From: Fulvimarina sp.
Lineage (GTDB): Bacteria > Pseudomonadota > Alphaproteobacteria > Rhizobiales > Rhizobiaceae
Direction of reading: 5' to 3'
DNA length: 64,000 bases
NCBI GenBank assembly: GCA_002700095.1
Contig: PACL01000077.1
Coordinates: 10,791 to 74,790, forward strand
The notes under the pieces: generated by a model
What the model was told of the DNA's origin: nothing
What the model saw: only the letters and a program-made list of their open reading frames with translations
The model's database searches: none
Position numbers and translations under genes: made by a program
Shown: positions 52,688 through 62,643 of the stretch, piece by piece
Layout: each line of letters starts with the position of its first letter
Numbering within the stretch: the stretch's first letter is position 1

Positions 52688-53425
52688 GTGACAGGACGTT
52701 TCGGCGCCAGCGCGATCTTCATCCTGACGGGTGCGGGCATCTCCGCCGAATCCGGTGTCGAGACCTTTCGCGACAAGGGCGGGATCTGGTCGAAGGTCAG
52801 GCTGGAGGACGTCGCGACGCCGGAAGGCTTCGCTCGCGATCCGGAAAAGGTCCACGCCTTCTACAACGACCGCCGCGCCGGGCTTGCGGACGTCGATCCG
52901 AACCCCGCCCATCGCGCCCTTGCCCGGCTGGAGCGCGACTTTCCCGGACGGTTCACCCTCGTCACCCAGAACATCGACGACCTGCACGAGCGGGCCGGCT
53001 CGCAAGACGTCGTCCACATGCATGGCGAACTCTCCCGCTGCCTTTGCGGCCACTGCGGGGCAAAGGCGGACGCGCCGGCTGCCCTCTCGACCACGACCGC
53101 CTGCCATGCCTGCGGCCGCACCGGTGGCATGCGCCCGGACGTCGTCTGGTTCGGCGAGATGCCCTACCGGATGGAGGAGATCTATCGGCGGCTGGTCGAG
53201 GCCGATCTCTTCGTCTCGATCGGCACGTCGGGGGCGGTCTATCCGGCGGCGGGCTTCGTCGCCGAAGCGCGCTCGTCCGGCATCCGCACGCTGGAACTCA
53301 ACCTCGAACCCTCCGAGGGCACCTTCCTGTTCGACGAGGCGCGGCATGGCCTGGCCTCGGCCCTCGTCCCCGCCTTCGTCGAGGCCGTCCTCGCCGACGT
53401 CCCCTCCGCCGGAAGGCCGCGATAG
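52688..53425 (+). CDS. cobB: NAD-dependent protein deacylase (class III sirtuin)
   Basis: A 245-residue sirtuin that removes acyl groups from lysines using NAD. The NAD loop is LTGAGISAESGVETFRDKGG, TQNIDDLHERAG is present, and the catalytic His112 is in VVHMHGEL. Zinc cysteines are in RCLCGHC and CHACG. AFYNDRR carries the Y-x-x-R pair (Tyr59, Arg62) that in class III sirtuins binds succinyl or malonyl lysine, so desuccinylase activity is likely alongside deacetylase. GTG 52688 has a GGGGGG run upstream. It forms a two-gene unit with pncA. Confidence 0.94.
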   Translation: MTGRFGASAIFILTGAGISAESGVETFRDKGGIWSKVRLEDVATPEGFARDPEKVHAFYNDRRAGLADVDPNPAHRALARLERDFPGRFTLVTQNIDDLHERAGSQDVVHMHGELSRCLCGHCGAKADAPAALSTTTACHACGRTGGMRPDVVWFGEMPYRMEEIYRRLVEADLFVSIGTSGAVYPAAGFVAEARSSGIRTLELNLEPSEGTFLFDEARHGLASALVPAFVEAVLADVPSAGRPR

Positions 53426-53938
53426 TCTGGCTCAAGATTGCCGTGCGAGCGTTGGCTTCGAGCCGGCGAAACTCACGGCCCGGCGAAACCCGGATCCGGA
53501 CCGGATGCGGAACGCCAGCCTGACGCAGGCGTGAATCGGGTGCGCCGCATCCGCGCCGCTTTGTCGGTCGAACCTGTGTGAGACGTGCCAGCGCCATCAT
53601 CGCACGCCGACGATGCATGGCAGCGATCACGTCGAAGGTGAAGCGTCCGATCGGCCTGAAAGCCTTGCCGCGACTCGAGCCGTGGCCCACTTGATTCCAT
53701 GCCCGCCGGATGAAACTGTTTTGCAGTGCGGCATGGCGGCGAAGAGTTCGAGACGCATCGACTGACCAGCGGGCGCATAGTTGCGCATCCGGGCTGCAAA
53801 GACAATCGAAAACGCCCGGCGATTTTGAAATTTAATGATTGTTCCCAACGGTTTGAGATGTAGCATGGCGTAGTCGGGACTGACGGGCATGCCCCGCGAG
53901 GACACCTCGAAGCATGCCGTGGCGAATGGAGGTGGGTG
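53426..53938. other. Intergenic region upstream of prkA
   Basis: This 513-base gap should hold the promoter of the prkA cluster. A less GC-rich stretch lies at 53810-53880 with TTTTGAAATTTAATG. One GGAAC-16-CGTG near 53508-53532 resembles an EcfG site but is far from prkA. No gene is seen. Confidence 0.4.
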
Positions 53939-55876
53939 ATGAGCACATTGTTCGACCAGTACGCCAGGACATACGAGCAGCGGCGCGAAACGCTGATGTC
54001 GCTCTCGCAGTTTCTCGAGAATTGCCGGGAGGATCCGATCCTCTATGCCGGCCCGCACGAGCGGCTTCTGGCGGCGATCGGCGAGCCGGAGATGGTGGAT
54101 ACTTCCACGGACTCCCGCCTCGGCAGGATCTTCCAGAACCGAACGATCCGCACCTACAAGGCCTTTCCGGACTTTTACGGCATGGAGGAGACGGTCGAGC
54201 GGATCGTCGCCTTCCTGCGCCAGGCGGCCCAGGGGCTCGAGGAACGCAAGCAGATCCTCTACCTGCTCGGCCCGGTCGGCGGCGGCAAGTCGTCGCTGGC
54301 GGAACGGATCAAGTATCTGATCGAGAACCAGCCGATCTACGTCCTGAAGGCCGGCGACGAACTCTCGCCGGTGTTCGAGAGCCCGCTCGTCCTGTTCGAT
54401 CCGACGACGATGGGCGAGATGCTGGAGGCCGAATACGGCATTCCCCGCCGCCGCCTCTCCGGCCTGATGAGCCCATGGTGCGTGAAGCGCCTCGACGAAT
54501 TCGGCGGCGACATTTCCAAGTTCAAGGTCGCCAAGCTGCTGCCCTCGCGGCTGAAGCAGATCGGCGTCGCCAAGACCGAGCCCGGCGACGACAACAACCA
54601 GGACATCTCGTCGCTGGTCGGCAAGGTCGACATCCGCCGGCTGGAGACCTTTGCCCAGAACGACCCGGACGCCTATTCCTATTCCGGCGGCCTCAACCGG
54701 GCGAACCAGGGCGTCCTCGAATTCGTCGAGATGTTCAAGGCGCCGATCAAGATGCTGCATCCGCTCCTGACGGCGACGCAGGAAGGCTCCTATGTCGGCT
54801 CGGAGAATATCGGCGCGATCCCGTTCACCGGCATGATCATGGCCCACTCCAACGAATCGGAGTGGAAGAGCTTCAAGAACAACAAGAACAACGAGGCCTT
54901 CATCGATCGCATCTATGTGATCAAGGTTCCCTACTGCCTGCGGGTGGACGAGGAGACCAAGATCTACGAGAAGCTCGTGTCGGGCTCGGAACTCGCCGAG
55001 GCGCCCTGCGCGCCCGACACCTTGTCGATGCTGGCTCGCTTTGCCGTCCTGTCGCGCCTGAAGCCGCACGAGAACTCCTCGCTCTACGCCAAGATGCGCG
55101 TCTATAACGGCGAAAGCCTGCGCGAGGTCGACCCCAAGGCCCGTACCCTGCAGGAATACCGGGATGCCGCCGGCGTCGACGAAGGCATGAACGGCATCTC
55201 GACGCGCTTTGCCTTCAAGGCGCTGTCGGCGACCTTCAACCATGACACCGAGGAGGTGGCGGCCGATCCGGTGCATCTGATGTATGTGCTGGAACAGGCG
55301 GTGCGCCGCGAGCAGTTTCCGGAAGACGTGGAGAGCGACTATCTGGAATTCATCAAGGCCGAACTCGCGCCGCGCTACGCCGAGTTCATCGGCAACGAGA
55401 TCCAGAAGGCGTATCTGGAGAGCTATCACGACTACGGCCAGAACCTCTTCGACCGCTACGTCTCCTATGCCGACGCCTGGATCGAGGATCAGGACTTCAA
55501 GGACCCCGACACCGGCCAGCTGCTCGACCGCGACCTTCTGAACCAGGAGCTCACCAAGATCGAGAAGCCGGCGGGCATCGCCAATCCGAAGGACTTCCGC
55601 AACGAGGTGGTGAAGTTCTCGCTGCGCTCGAGAGCGGCCAATCGTGGCCGCAACCCCTCATGGACGAGCTACGAGAAGATCCGCGACGTCGTCGAGAAGC
55701 GGATGTTCAGCCAGGTCGAGGATCTCCTGCCGGTGATCTCCTTCGGATCCAAGAAGGATTCGGAGACCGAGAAGAAGCACAACGAGTTCGTCGAGCGAAT
55801 GGTCGATCGCGGCTTTACGCCAAGGCAGGTGCGGCGACTCGTCGAATGGTATATGCGTGTGAGGCAGGCGAGCTGA
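53939..55876 (+). CDS. prkA: PrkA-type serine protein kinase
   Basis: A 645-residue protein of the PrkA family, combining an AAA+ ATPase and a C-terminal kinase-like domain. The P-loop is GPVGGGKS (111-118), within LYLLGPVGGGKSSLAERIKY. The AAA+ part runs to about 380; the C-terminal PrkA domain (about 400-640) contains EQAVRREQFPEDVESDYLEF and the closing FVERMVDRGFTPRQVRRLVE. It acts in nutrient-stress and stationary-phase signalling, together with YeaH and SpoVR. GGAGG six bases before ATG 53939 supports this start rather than GTG 53936. It is followed by yeaH after 32 bp. Confidence 0.94.
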   Translation: MSTLFDQYARTYEQRRETLMSLSQFLENCREDPILYAGPHERLLAAIGEPEMVDTSTDSRLGRIFQNRTIRTYKAFPDFYGMEETVERIVAFLRQAAQGLEERKQILYLLGPVGGGKSSLAERIKYLIENQPIYVLKAGDELSPVFESPLVLFDPTTMGEMLEAEYGIPRRRLSGLMSPWCVKRLDEFGGDISKFKVAKLLPSRLKQIGVAKTEPGDDNNQDISSLVGKVDIRRLETFAQNDPDAYSYSGGLNRANQGVLEFVEMFKAPIKMLHPLLTATQEGSYVGSENIGAIPFTGMIMAHSNESEWKSFKNNKNNEAFIDRIYVIKVPYCLRVDEETKIYEKLVSGSELAEAPCAPDTLSMLARFAVLSRLKPHENSSLYAKMRVYNGESLREVDPKARTLQEYRDAAGVDEGMNGISTRFAFKALSATFNHDTEEVAADPVHLMYVLEQAVRREQFPEDVESDYLEFIKAELAPRYAEFIGNEIQKAYLESYHDYGQNLFDRYVSYADAWIEDQDFKDPDTGQLLDRDLLNQELTKIEKPAGIANPKDFRNEVVKFSLRSRAANRGRNPSWTSYEKIRDVVEKRMFSQVEDLLPVISFGSKKDSETEKKHNEFVERMVDRGFTPRQVRRLVEWYMRVRQAS

Positions 55877-55908
55877 GCTAACTACTCACGCTTTCCACGG
55901 GATCAACT

Positions 55909-57213
55909 ATGCACATCATCGACCGTCGTCCCGACCCCGGGGGCAAGAGCCTCGCCAACCGCCAGCGTTTCATGCGGCGCGCGAGAGCGCTGGTGAAGCA
56001 GGCAGTGCGCGAGGCCTCCGGCAGCCGCAAGATCCGCGAGATCGATGGCGGCGGCGCCGTGACGATCCCGGCCGACGGCGTCCACGAGCCGAGCTTCCAC
56101 GCCGGCCGCGACGGCGGAATGCGTGACTATGTCCTGCCCGGCAACAAGAAGTTCGTCTCCGGCGATCGCATCCAGCGGCCCAAGCAGGGCGCCGGCTCCG
56201 GCTCGCAGGGCAGCGCCGACGGCGAGGGCGAGGACAGTTTCCGCTTCGTCCTGTCGCGGGACGAGTTCCTCGACCTGTTCCTCGAAGACCTCGAACTGCC
56301 CAACCTCGCCAAGCGCCAGGTGATGGGCGATGCCGCCGAAAAGCGCCATCCCGCAGGCTTCAAGACCTCCGGTTCGCCAGCTTCCCTTTCGGTCGGCCGC
56401 ACCATGCGTCGCAGCCTGTCGCGCCGGATCGCGCTCAAGCGGCCCAATCCGGTCGAGCTCGAGGCGATGCGAAGCGAACTCGCCGAGCTGGAGGCGGCGA
56501 GCGGCGATGGCATCCGGATCGCCACCCTGCGGGCCGAGATCGAGCGACAGGAGCGGCGGGCCCGCGTCATTCCCTTCATTGATCCGGTCGACCTTCGCTA
56601 TCGCCGCATCGAGGTGACGCCCGAGCCGATCGCCCGGGCGGCGATGTTCTGCCTGATGGACGTCTCGGCCTCCATGGACGAGCACATGAAGGACCTCGCC
56701 AAGCGGTTCTTTTCGCTGCTCTATCTGTTCCTGACGCGGCGCTACAAGCAGGTCGAGATCATCTTCATCCGCCACACCCACGAGGCCAAGGAGGTCGACG
56801 AGGAGACCTTTTTCCACTCGCGCGAGAGCGGCGGAACAGTGATCTCCTCGGCGCTGATCGAAATGGCCAAGATCGCCGCGCTCCGCTTCCCACCGGACCA
56901 GTGGAACATCTATGCCGCCCAGGCGTCGGACGGCGACAACCTCTCCTCCGACAATGCCCGCTCGGTGGCGCTGCTCCGCGAGACGATCCTGCCGATGTCG
57001 CAGTACTATGCCTATCTGCAGGTCGGGCGCGGCGACTTCGACCGGGAAGACGGGGTGTTTGCCCGACAGGAGACGACGCTCTGGCGCGCCTATCAGGAAC
57101 TCATCCGGCCGAACCTGCCGATGGCGATGCGCAAGGTCAACGACCGCCGCGACATCTATCCGGTATTCCGCGAACTCTTCGAGCGCCGTGACGAGACGGC
57201 GGAGGCCCGCTGA
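55909..57213 (+). CDS. yeaH: YeaH/YhbH-family protein (DUF444, vWA-like)
   Basis: A 434-residue protein of the DUF444 family, partner of PrkA in stress regulation. The N-terminal MHIIDRRPDPGGKSLANRQRF is conserved. The middle has a Gly/Ser-rich loop (about 90-108) and a von Willebrand A-like domain with the metal-site motif DVSASMDEHMKDLAK (D251). The C-terminal DNLSSDNARSVALLRETILP block is normal. Its exact biochemical role is unknown. Its stop TGA shares the final A with the ATG of spoVR (TGATG), so the two are translationally coupled. Confidence 0.94.
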   Translation: MHIIDRRPDPGGKSLANRQRFMRRARALVKQAVREASGSRKIREIDGGGAVTIPADGVHEPSFHAGRDGGMRDYVLPGNKKFVSGDRIQRPKQGAGSGSQGSADGEGEDSFRFVLSRDEFLDLFLEDLELPNLAKRQVMGDAAEKRHPAGFKTSGSPASLSVGRTMRRSLSRRIALKRPNPVELEAMRSELAELEAASGDGIRIATLRAEIERQERRARVIPFIDPVDLRYRRIEVTPEPIARAAMFCLMDVSASMDEHMKDLAKRFFSLLYLFLTRRYKQVEIIFIRHTHEAKEVDEETFFHSRESGGTVISSALIEMAKIAALRFPPDQWNIYAAQASDGDNLSSDNARSVALLRETILPMSQYYAYLQVGRGDFDREDGVFARQETTLWRAYQELIRPNLPMAMRKVNDRRDIYPVFRELFERRDETAEAR

Positions 57214-58778
57214 TGGCATTGAAAAGCTTGAAGAAGTCCGCGTCCGAGCCGTCGAAATCCGCACCGCTTTTCACCGGTCGCGACTGGGATTTCCCGCTCC
57301 TCTCGCGCGTCTATGACGCCATCGGGGAGATCGCCGAGAAGGAACTGCAGCTCGACATCTATCCGAACCAGATCGAGGTGATCTCGTCGGAACAGATGCT
57401 CGACGCCTATGCCTCCACCGGCATGCCGCTGTTCTACAAGCACTGGTCCTTCGGCAAGCACTTCGTGCGCAACGAGACGCTCTATCGCAAGGGCTGGCAG
57501 GGCCTCGCCTACGAGATCGTCATCAATTCGAGCCCCTGCATCGTCTACATCATGGAGGAGAACTCCGCGACGATGCAGACGCTGGTGCTGGCGCATGCCG
57601 CCTTCGGCCACAACCATTTCTTCAAGAACAACTACTGTTTCAAGCAGTGGACCGACGCGACCAGCATCCTCGACTATCTGGATTTCGCCAAGAAATACGT
57701 CGCCAGCTGCGAAGACCGCTACGGCCAGGAAAGCGTCGAACAGATCCTCGACGCCGCCCACGCGCTGATGAGCCACGGCGTCCATCGCTATCCCGGCAAG
57801 CACGCGCTCGACCTGAAGTTCGAGCAGCGCCGACTGGAGGAGCGCCAGGCCTTCGCCGAGCAGCACTTCTCCGACCTCTGGCGCACGCTGCCGAAGACGG
57901 CGGCCGGGCCGAAACGCGACCACGATTCCGACCGCCGGCGCCAGATGCTCGGCCTGCCCGAGGAGAACATCCTCTACTTTCTCGAGAAGAACGCCCCGCG
58001 CCTCGCCGGCTGGCAGCGCGAACTGATCCGCATCGTGCGCCAGATCGCCCAGTACTTCTATCCCCAGCGCCAGACCAAGGTGATGAACGAGGGCTGCGCC
58101 ACCTTCAGCCACTATCGGCTGATGACCCGGCTGCACGAGAGCGGGCAGATCACCGACGGGTCGTTCATGGAATTCCTGCACTCCCACACCAGCGTCGTCT
58201 TCCAGCCTGAATATGACGACCCGCGCTATTCGGGGATCAACCCCTATGCGCTGGGCTTCGCCATGATGGAGGACATCGAGAGGATCGCCACCCAGCCGAC
58301 CGCCGAGGATCGTTCGTTTTTCCCCGACTTCGCCGGCTGCGGCGACGCCTATGGCGTCATGCGGGACGCCTGGGCGAACTACCGCGACGAGAGCTTCATC
58401 CTGCAGTTCCTCAGCCCGGCCGTCATCCGCAAGCAGAAGCTGTTCCGGCTGGTGGACGATTCGGAAGACGACGAGATCGTCGTCGCCTCGATCCACGACG
58501 AGCGCGGCTACAAGGCGGTGCGCCAGTCGCTCTCGCGGCAGTTCGACGTCGGCCGGCAGGACCCGGATATCCAGGTCGCCGATGTCGACCTGGCCGGCGA
58601 CCGCAAGCTGATCCTCCACCACAACGTCGTCGACGGCGTCACGCTGGAGGCCAAGGACACGGCGAAGGTCCTGCACCACCTCGCCAATCTCTGGGGCTAC
58701 GACGTCAAGCTCCTGGAGATCGAGGACGGCGACACCGTCGCCGCCCATGACGGCTCGCCGTCGAAGGCGTTCCGGTAG
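57213..58778 (+). CDS. spoVR: SpoVR-family protein
   Basis: A 521-residue SpoVR/YcgB protein, the third member of the prkA-yeaH-ycgB group. RDWDFPLLSRVYDAIGEIAE opens the conserved part; MNEGCATFSHYRLMTRLHE, GFAMMEDIERIA and SFILQFLSPAVIRKQKLF are diagnostic. The MNEGCATF segment with conserved His residues recalls a metalloenzyme site, but function is unproven. In Bacillus the homologue affects spore cortex; in proteobacteria it belongs to the stationary-phase regulon. It starts by one-base overlap with yeaH and is followed by an intrinsic terminator, so it ends the operon. Confidence 0.94.
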   Translation: MALKSLKKSASEPSKSAPLFTGRDWDFPLLSRVYDAIGEIAEKELQLDIYPNQIEVISSEQMLDAYASTGMPLFYKHWSFGKHFVRNETLYRKGWQGLAYEIVINSSPCIVYIMEENSATMQTLVLAHAAFGHNHFFKNNYCFKQWTDATSILDYLDFAKKYVASCEDRYGQESVEQILDAAHALMSHGVHRYPGKHALDLKFEQRRLEERQAFAEQHFSDLWRTLPKTAAGPKRDHDSDRRRQMLGLPEENILYFLEKNAPRLAGWQRELIRIVRQIAQYFYPQRQTKVMNEGCATFSHYRLMTRLHESGQITDGSFMEFLHSHTSVVFQPEYDDPRYSGINPYALGFAMMEDIERIATQPTAEDRSFFPDFAGCGDAYGVMRDAWANYRDESFILQFLSPAVIRKQKLFRLVDDSEDDEIVVASIHDERGYKAVRQSLSRQFDVGRQDPDIQVADVDLAGDRKLILHHNVVDGVTLEAKDTAKVLHHLANLWGYDVKLLEIEDGDTVAAHDGSPSKAFR

Positions 58779-59381
58779 GAGAGCGCGGCGCTCGCCGCGG
58801 GTCGGCAGAGGCGATGCGGCCCGGCTCGAGGTGTAGCAGGGGCGAGGCGAGCGGCAAGCCTGCCTGAACAGGTGGACGACGGGAATTCCCACAAATGAAG
58901 AGAGCCGCCGCGGCCTGGAGGGGGATACGCCGGGACGGCTCTCTTTCACTGTCAGCGACGCCGGTCCTGGAGAGGGGGGAAGAGGATCCAGGCGTCTGAA
59001 TTTCGGCTCTAAAGCGGGGGACGTGCCTTGGCCGAATACGACGCTGTGTATCGCGCCGTCGCTAATGATAATGCGACCGGCCGAGACCAAAATCAAGCTA
59101 CGGGTAAGGCTCACCCTCTCACATCGACGTGATTTGGGTGATTTGCCTGAAATGACCATGGATCGCGCTGCAATGCAACGCTCGAACTGGCGCAATCCAG
59201 CAGAAACCGAGCAACGTGACATTTCAGCAACGTTTCTTCGGGCGGATCTGCGAGGCATTTTGCTCGCGCTTGGTCGCCGTCCGATCGGGGCCGGTCCCCC
59301 GCCGGGATCGACCTCGCGCAGGAGCGCGTGGCACCGCGATCGTGATGGACAGGCCGGCGGGCGCGCGATACCACGCTTGCC
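58779..59381 (+). other. Intergenic region spoVR-polA
   Basis: This 603-base gap holds the operon terminator at 58898-58946. The rest (58950-59381) is less GC-rich near 59030-59110 and includes the likely polA promoter. A 34-codon frame starting TTG at 59028 (AEYDAVYRAVANDNATG) has a GGGGGA before it, but its status is unclear. Confidence 0.4.
58898..58946 (+). terminator. Rho-independent terminator of the prkA operon
   Basis: AAGAGAGCCG (58898-58907) pairs perfectly with CGGCTCTCTT (58936-58945), followed by TTC. The 28-base loop contains further GC pairing. It lies 120 bp after the spoVR stop. Confidence 0.7.
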
Positions 59382-62327
59382 ATGAAAAAAGGTGACCACC
59401 TCTTCCTCGTCGACGGCTCGGCATACATCTTCCGGGCCTATCACGCCCTGCCGCCGCTGACCCGCAAGTCCGACGGCCTGCCGGTGGGCGCCGTCTCGGG
59501 CTTCTGCAACATGCTGTGGAAGCTGGTCGAGGAATCGCGCGACACCTCGGTGGGGGTCGCGCCCACCCATTTCGCGGTGATCTTCGACCATTCCTCGACG
59601 ACGTTCCGCAACGAGCTCTACGACCAGTACAAGGCCAACCGGACGGCGCCGCCGGAGGACCTCGTGCCGCAGTTCGCGGTGATCCGCGAGGCGGTGCGCG
59701 CCTTCGACCTGCCCTGCATCGAGAAGCAGGGCTATGAGGCCGACGACCTGATCGCCACCTATACGCGGCTGGCCGTCGAGGCCGGCGGCGACGTGACCAT
59801 CGTCTCCTCCGACAAGGATCTCATGCAGCTCGTCGGGCCGGGGGTGATCCTCTACGACCAGATGAAGGACAAGCGCCTCGGGGCGGAAGAGGTGAAGGAG
59901 AAGTTCGGCGTCTATCCCGACAAGATGATCGACCTGCAGGCGCTGGTCGGCGACAGCTCCGACAACGTACCGGGCGTGCCGGGGATCGGCCCGAAGACCG
60001 CCGCCGATCTTCTCGAGACCTATGGCAACCTCGAAACCCTGCTGGAGCGCGCGGGGGAGATCAAGCAGGCCAAGCGCCGCGAGAACCTGATCGCCTTCGC
60101 CGAGCAGGCGCGGCTGTCGAAGCGGCTGGTGACCCTCGATCAGGACACGCCCCTCGACGTAGCCCTGGACGATCTTTTCCTGCACGAGCCGGACGGCGAG
60201 AAGCTGATCGCCTTCCTGAAGGCGATGGAGTTCACCACCCTCACCCGCCGGGTCGCGTCGCAGCTTTCGGTCTCGGCCAGCGACGTCGAGACGGCGACGA
60301 TCGCGGTGGACGGGCCGGCACGCGGGCCGGACCTCGATCCCGCGGCGGCTTCAGGCAGCTTACCGACCATCAGCGACGGGGAAGGCGGCGCGCCACGCCT
60401 CGCCCTGACGCCGCAGATGCTCGTGGAACAGCGCCGCGCCGAGGCGGCGGGCACGAGCTTCGACCATTCGGCCTATCTGACGATCCGCGACGAGGCGGCG
60501 CTCGGCGCCTTCCTCGCCGAGGCGACCGAGACCGGCATTCTCGCCTTCGACACCGAGACGGACCAGCTCTCGGCGATGAACGGCAAGCTCGTCGGCGTCT
60601 CCTTCGCCACCGCCCCGGGGCGCGCGGCCTATGTGCCGCTCGGCCACGTCTCGCCAGGCGGCGAGGCGGACCTTTTGTCGGAAAAGTCGGTCGAAGAGGA
60701 GATCGGCCCGCAGATCCCGCTGGATCGGGCGCTGGCTCTGATGAAGCCGGTGCTGGAAGATCCGGCAATCCTGAAGGTCGGCCAGAACACCAAATATGAT
60801 ACTCTCGTCATGCGCCGGCACGGGATCACCGTCGCGCCCTTCGACGACACGATGCTGATCTCCTACGCGCTCGACGCGTCGGCCTCGCTCTCCGGCCATG
60901 GCATGGACGAACTCTCCGAGCGCTTCCTCGGCCACAAGCCGATCTCGTTCAAGGACCTCTGCGGCTCGGGCAAGAAGGCGGCGAAGATCTCCGCCTGCGA
61001 TATCCAGAAGGTGACGGAATACGCCGCCGAGGACGCCGACGTGACGCTCCGGCTGTGGCGCGTCCTGAAGCCGCGCCTCGTCGCGGAAGGCCTCGCTTCG
61101 GTCTATGAGCGGCTGGAAAAACCGCTGGTGCCGGTGCTGGCGCGGATGGAAGAGCGCGGCATCATGGTCGACCGGCAGATCCTGTCGCGCCTGTCGGGCC
61201 GCTTCGCCCAGAAGCAGGGCGCGCTGGAAGCCGAGATCGCCGACTTCGCCGGGGAGGAGTTCAACCCGGGCTCGCCCAAGCAGCTCGGCGAGATCCTGTT
61301 CGGCAAGTTCAACCTGCCCGGCGGCAAGAAGACCAAGAGCGGCCAGTGGTCGACGGACGTGAAAGTCCTGGAGGAGCTAGCGGCGGAAGGCCACGAGCTG
61401 CCGGCGAAGATCGTCGCGTGGCGCCAGCTGACCAAGCTGAAGGGCACCTATACCGACGCGCTGCCCAATCACATGGACGCGCGGGGTCGCATCCACACGT
61501 CTTATTCCATGGCTTCGACGACCACCGGACGGCTTTCCTCATCGGAGCCGAACCTTCAGAACATCCCGGTGCGAACCGAAGAGGGCCGGGCGATCCGCAC
61601 CGCCTTCGTCGCTCCCGAGGGCACGAAGCTCGTGTCGGCCGACTACAGCCAGATCGAACTGCGCATCCTCGCCCACATCGCCGACATCCCGCAGCTGAAG
61701 CAGGCGTTTCAGGAGGGGCTCGACATCCATGCCATGACGGCGTCGGAGATGTTCGGGGTCCCCGTCGAGGGCATGCCGTCGGACGTCCGGCGGCGGGCCA
61801 AGGCGATCAATTTCGGCATCATCTACGGCATCTCGGCCTTCGGCCTCGCCAATCAGCTGGCGATCCCCCGCGAAGAGGCCGGGCTCTACATCAAGCGCTA
61901 CTTCGAGCGGTTTCCGGGCATCCGCGACTATATGGACGAGACCAAGGCCTTCGTGAAAAAGCACGGCTATGTGGAGACGCTGTTCGGCCGCCGGGCGCAC
62001 TATCCGGACATCAAGTCGCCGAACGCCTCGATGCGGGCCTTCAACGAGCGCGCGGCGATCAACGCGCCGATCCAGGGGACGGCGGCGGACATCATCCGCC
62101 GGGCGATGATCCGCATGGAGGGAGCGCTCGCCGAGGCGGGGCTGGCGGCGAAGATGCTGCTGCAGGTGCATGACGAACTGGTCTTCGAGGTTCCGGAGGA
62201 GGAGGTCGAGGCGACCCTGCCGCTGGTCAAGCAGGTGATGGCCGAGGCGCCGCTGCCCCGCGTCAATTTGTCAGTCCCCCTCGAGGTCGATGCCAAGGCG
62301 GCAGCCGACTGGGAAGCCGCCCACTGA
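59382..62327 (+). CDS. polA: DNA polymerase I
   Basis: A 981-residue repair and primer-removal polymerase. The 5'-3' exonuclease domain (about 1-295) has LVDGSAYIFRAYHALPP, YEADDLIATYTRLA and the helix-hairpin-helix VPGVPGIGPKTAADLLETYG. The 3'-5' proofreading domain (about 365-565) retains its acidic residues in ILAFDTETDQLSAMNG and KYDTLVMRRHGI. The polymerase domain (about 590-981) has motif A SADYSQIELRILAHI, motif B RRAKAINFGIIYGISAFGL and motif C LLQVHDELVFEV. The linker near 295-350 is variable. Proofreading is therefore likely to be active, unlike in Taq-like forms. Confidence 0.97.
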   Translation: MKKGDHLFLVDGSAYIFRAYHALPPLTRKSDGLPVGAVSGFCNMLWKLVEESRDTSVGVAPTHFAVIFDHSSTTFRNELYDQYKANRTAPPEDLVPQFAVIREAVRAFDLPCIEKQGYEADDLIATYTRLAVEAGGDVTIVSSDKDLMQLVGPGVILYDQMKDKRLGAEEVKEKFGVYPDKMIDLQALVGDSSDNVPGVPGIGPKTAADLLETYGNLETLLERAGEIKQAKRRENLIAFAEQARLSKRLVTLDQDTPLDVALDDLFLHEPDGEKLIAFLKAMEFTTLTRRVASQLSVSASDVETATIAVDGPARGPDLDPAAASGSLPTISDGEGGAPRLALTPQMLVEQRRAEAAGTSFDHSAYLTIRDEAALGAFLAEATETGILAFDTETDQLSAMNGKLVGVSFATAPGRAAYVPLGHVSPGGEADLLSEKSVEEEIGPQIPLDRALALMKPVLEDPAILKVGQNTKYDTLVMRRHGITVAPFDDTMLISYALDASASLSGHGMDELSERFLGHKPISFKDLCGSGKKAAKISACDIQKVTEYAAEDADVTLRLWRVLKPRLVAEGLASVYERLEKPLVPVLARMEERGIMVDRQILSRLSGRFAQKQGALEAEIADFAGEEFNPGSPKQLGEILFGKFNLPGGKKTKSGQWSTDVKVLEELAAEGHELPAKIVAWRQLTKLKGTYTDALPNHMDARGRIHTSYSMASTTTGRLSSSEPNLQNIPVRTEEGRAIRTAFVAPEGTKLVSADYSQIELRILAHIADIPQLKQAFQEGLDIHAMTASEMFGVPVEGMPSDVRRRAKAINFGIIYGISAFGLANQLAIPREEAGLYIKRYFERFPGIRDYMDETKAFVKKHGYVETLFGRRAHYPDIKSPNASMRAFNERAAINAPIQGTAADIIRRAMIRMEGALAEAGLAAKMLLQVHDELVFEVPEEEVEATLPLVKQVMAEAPLPRVNLSVPLEVDAKAAADWEAAH

Positions 62328-62643
62328 GCGCATTCCGGCCCTTCCTCGTTGCAACCGAAACCGTGGATACCGCAAGGACTTGCCCGGCTGCCGGCTTGTC
62401 GATAGCGCGGCACCGGATCCCGCCAAGCCCATGCATTCATGAGGCTAATTCCCGGCATCGGCATATCCTGAAGGCTTGAAAACCATTGCGCCGAACCAAT
62501 GTTATCGGCGGTCGGTGGGCGAGATCTGCAAAATGAGGCGCTTCGGGGCCATCTCGCCAATGGCGATGGTGGTGGACGAAGGATGATCTCGGCTCCCATC
62601 GGCGGTTTCAATGCGCCCGAGGAAGGGGCGCCAGTGAGGTCAA
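62328..62643 (+). other. Intergenic region before the LOV kinase
   Basis: This 316-base gap lies between polA and the LOV kinase. It likely holds the kinase promoter. No clear -35/-10, EcfG site or gene was recognised. Confidence 0.4.

Noticed and set aside
53508-53532. EcfG promoter for prkA (GGAAC-16-CGTG)
   Set aside because: It lies about 400 bases before prkA and the second box has a mismatch at the key T. I do not call it a promoter.
59028-59132. Possible 34-codon gene with TTG start before polA
   Set aside because: A GGGGGA ribosome-like site is present, but the product matches nothing I know and it has no terminator or partner. It could equally be the polA leader.
57156-60185. Open frame of about 1,000 codons on the minus strand opposite yeaH-spoVR-polA
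   Set aside because: It runs antisense to three conserved genes. Its composition (Arg, Gly, Ala, Leu, Asp, Val) is what results from reading high-GC coding DNA in the reverse frame, and no domain is recognisable.
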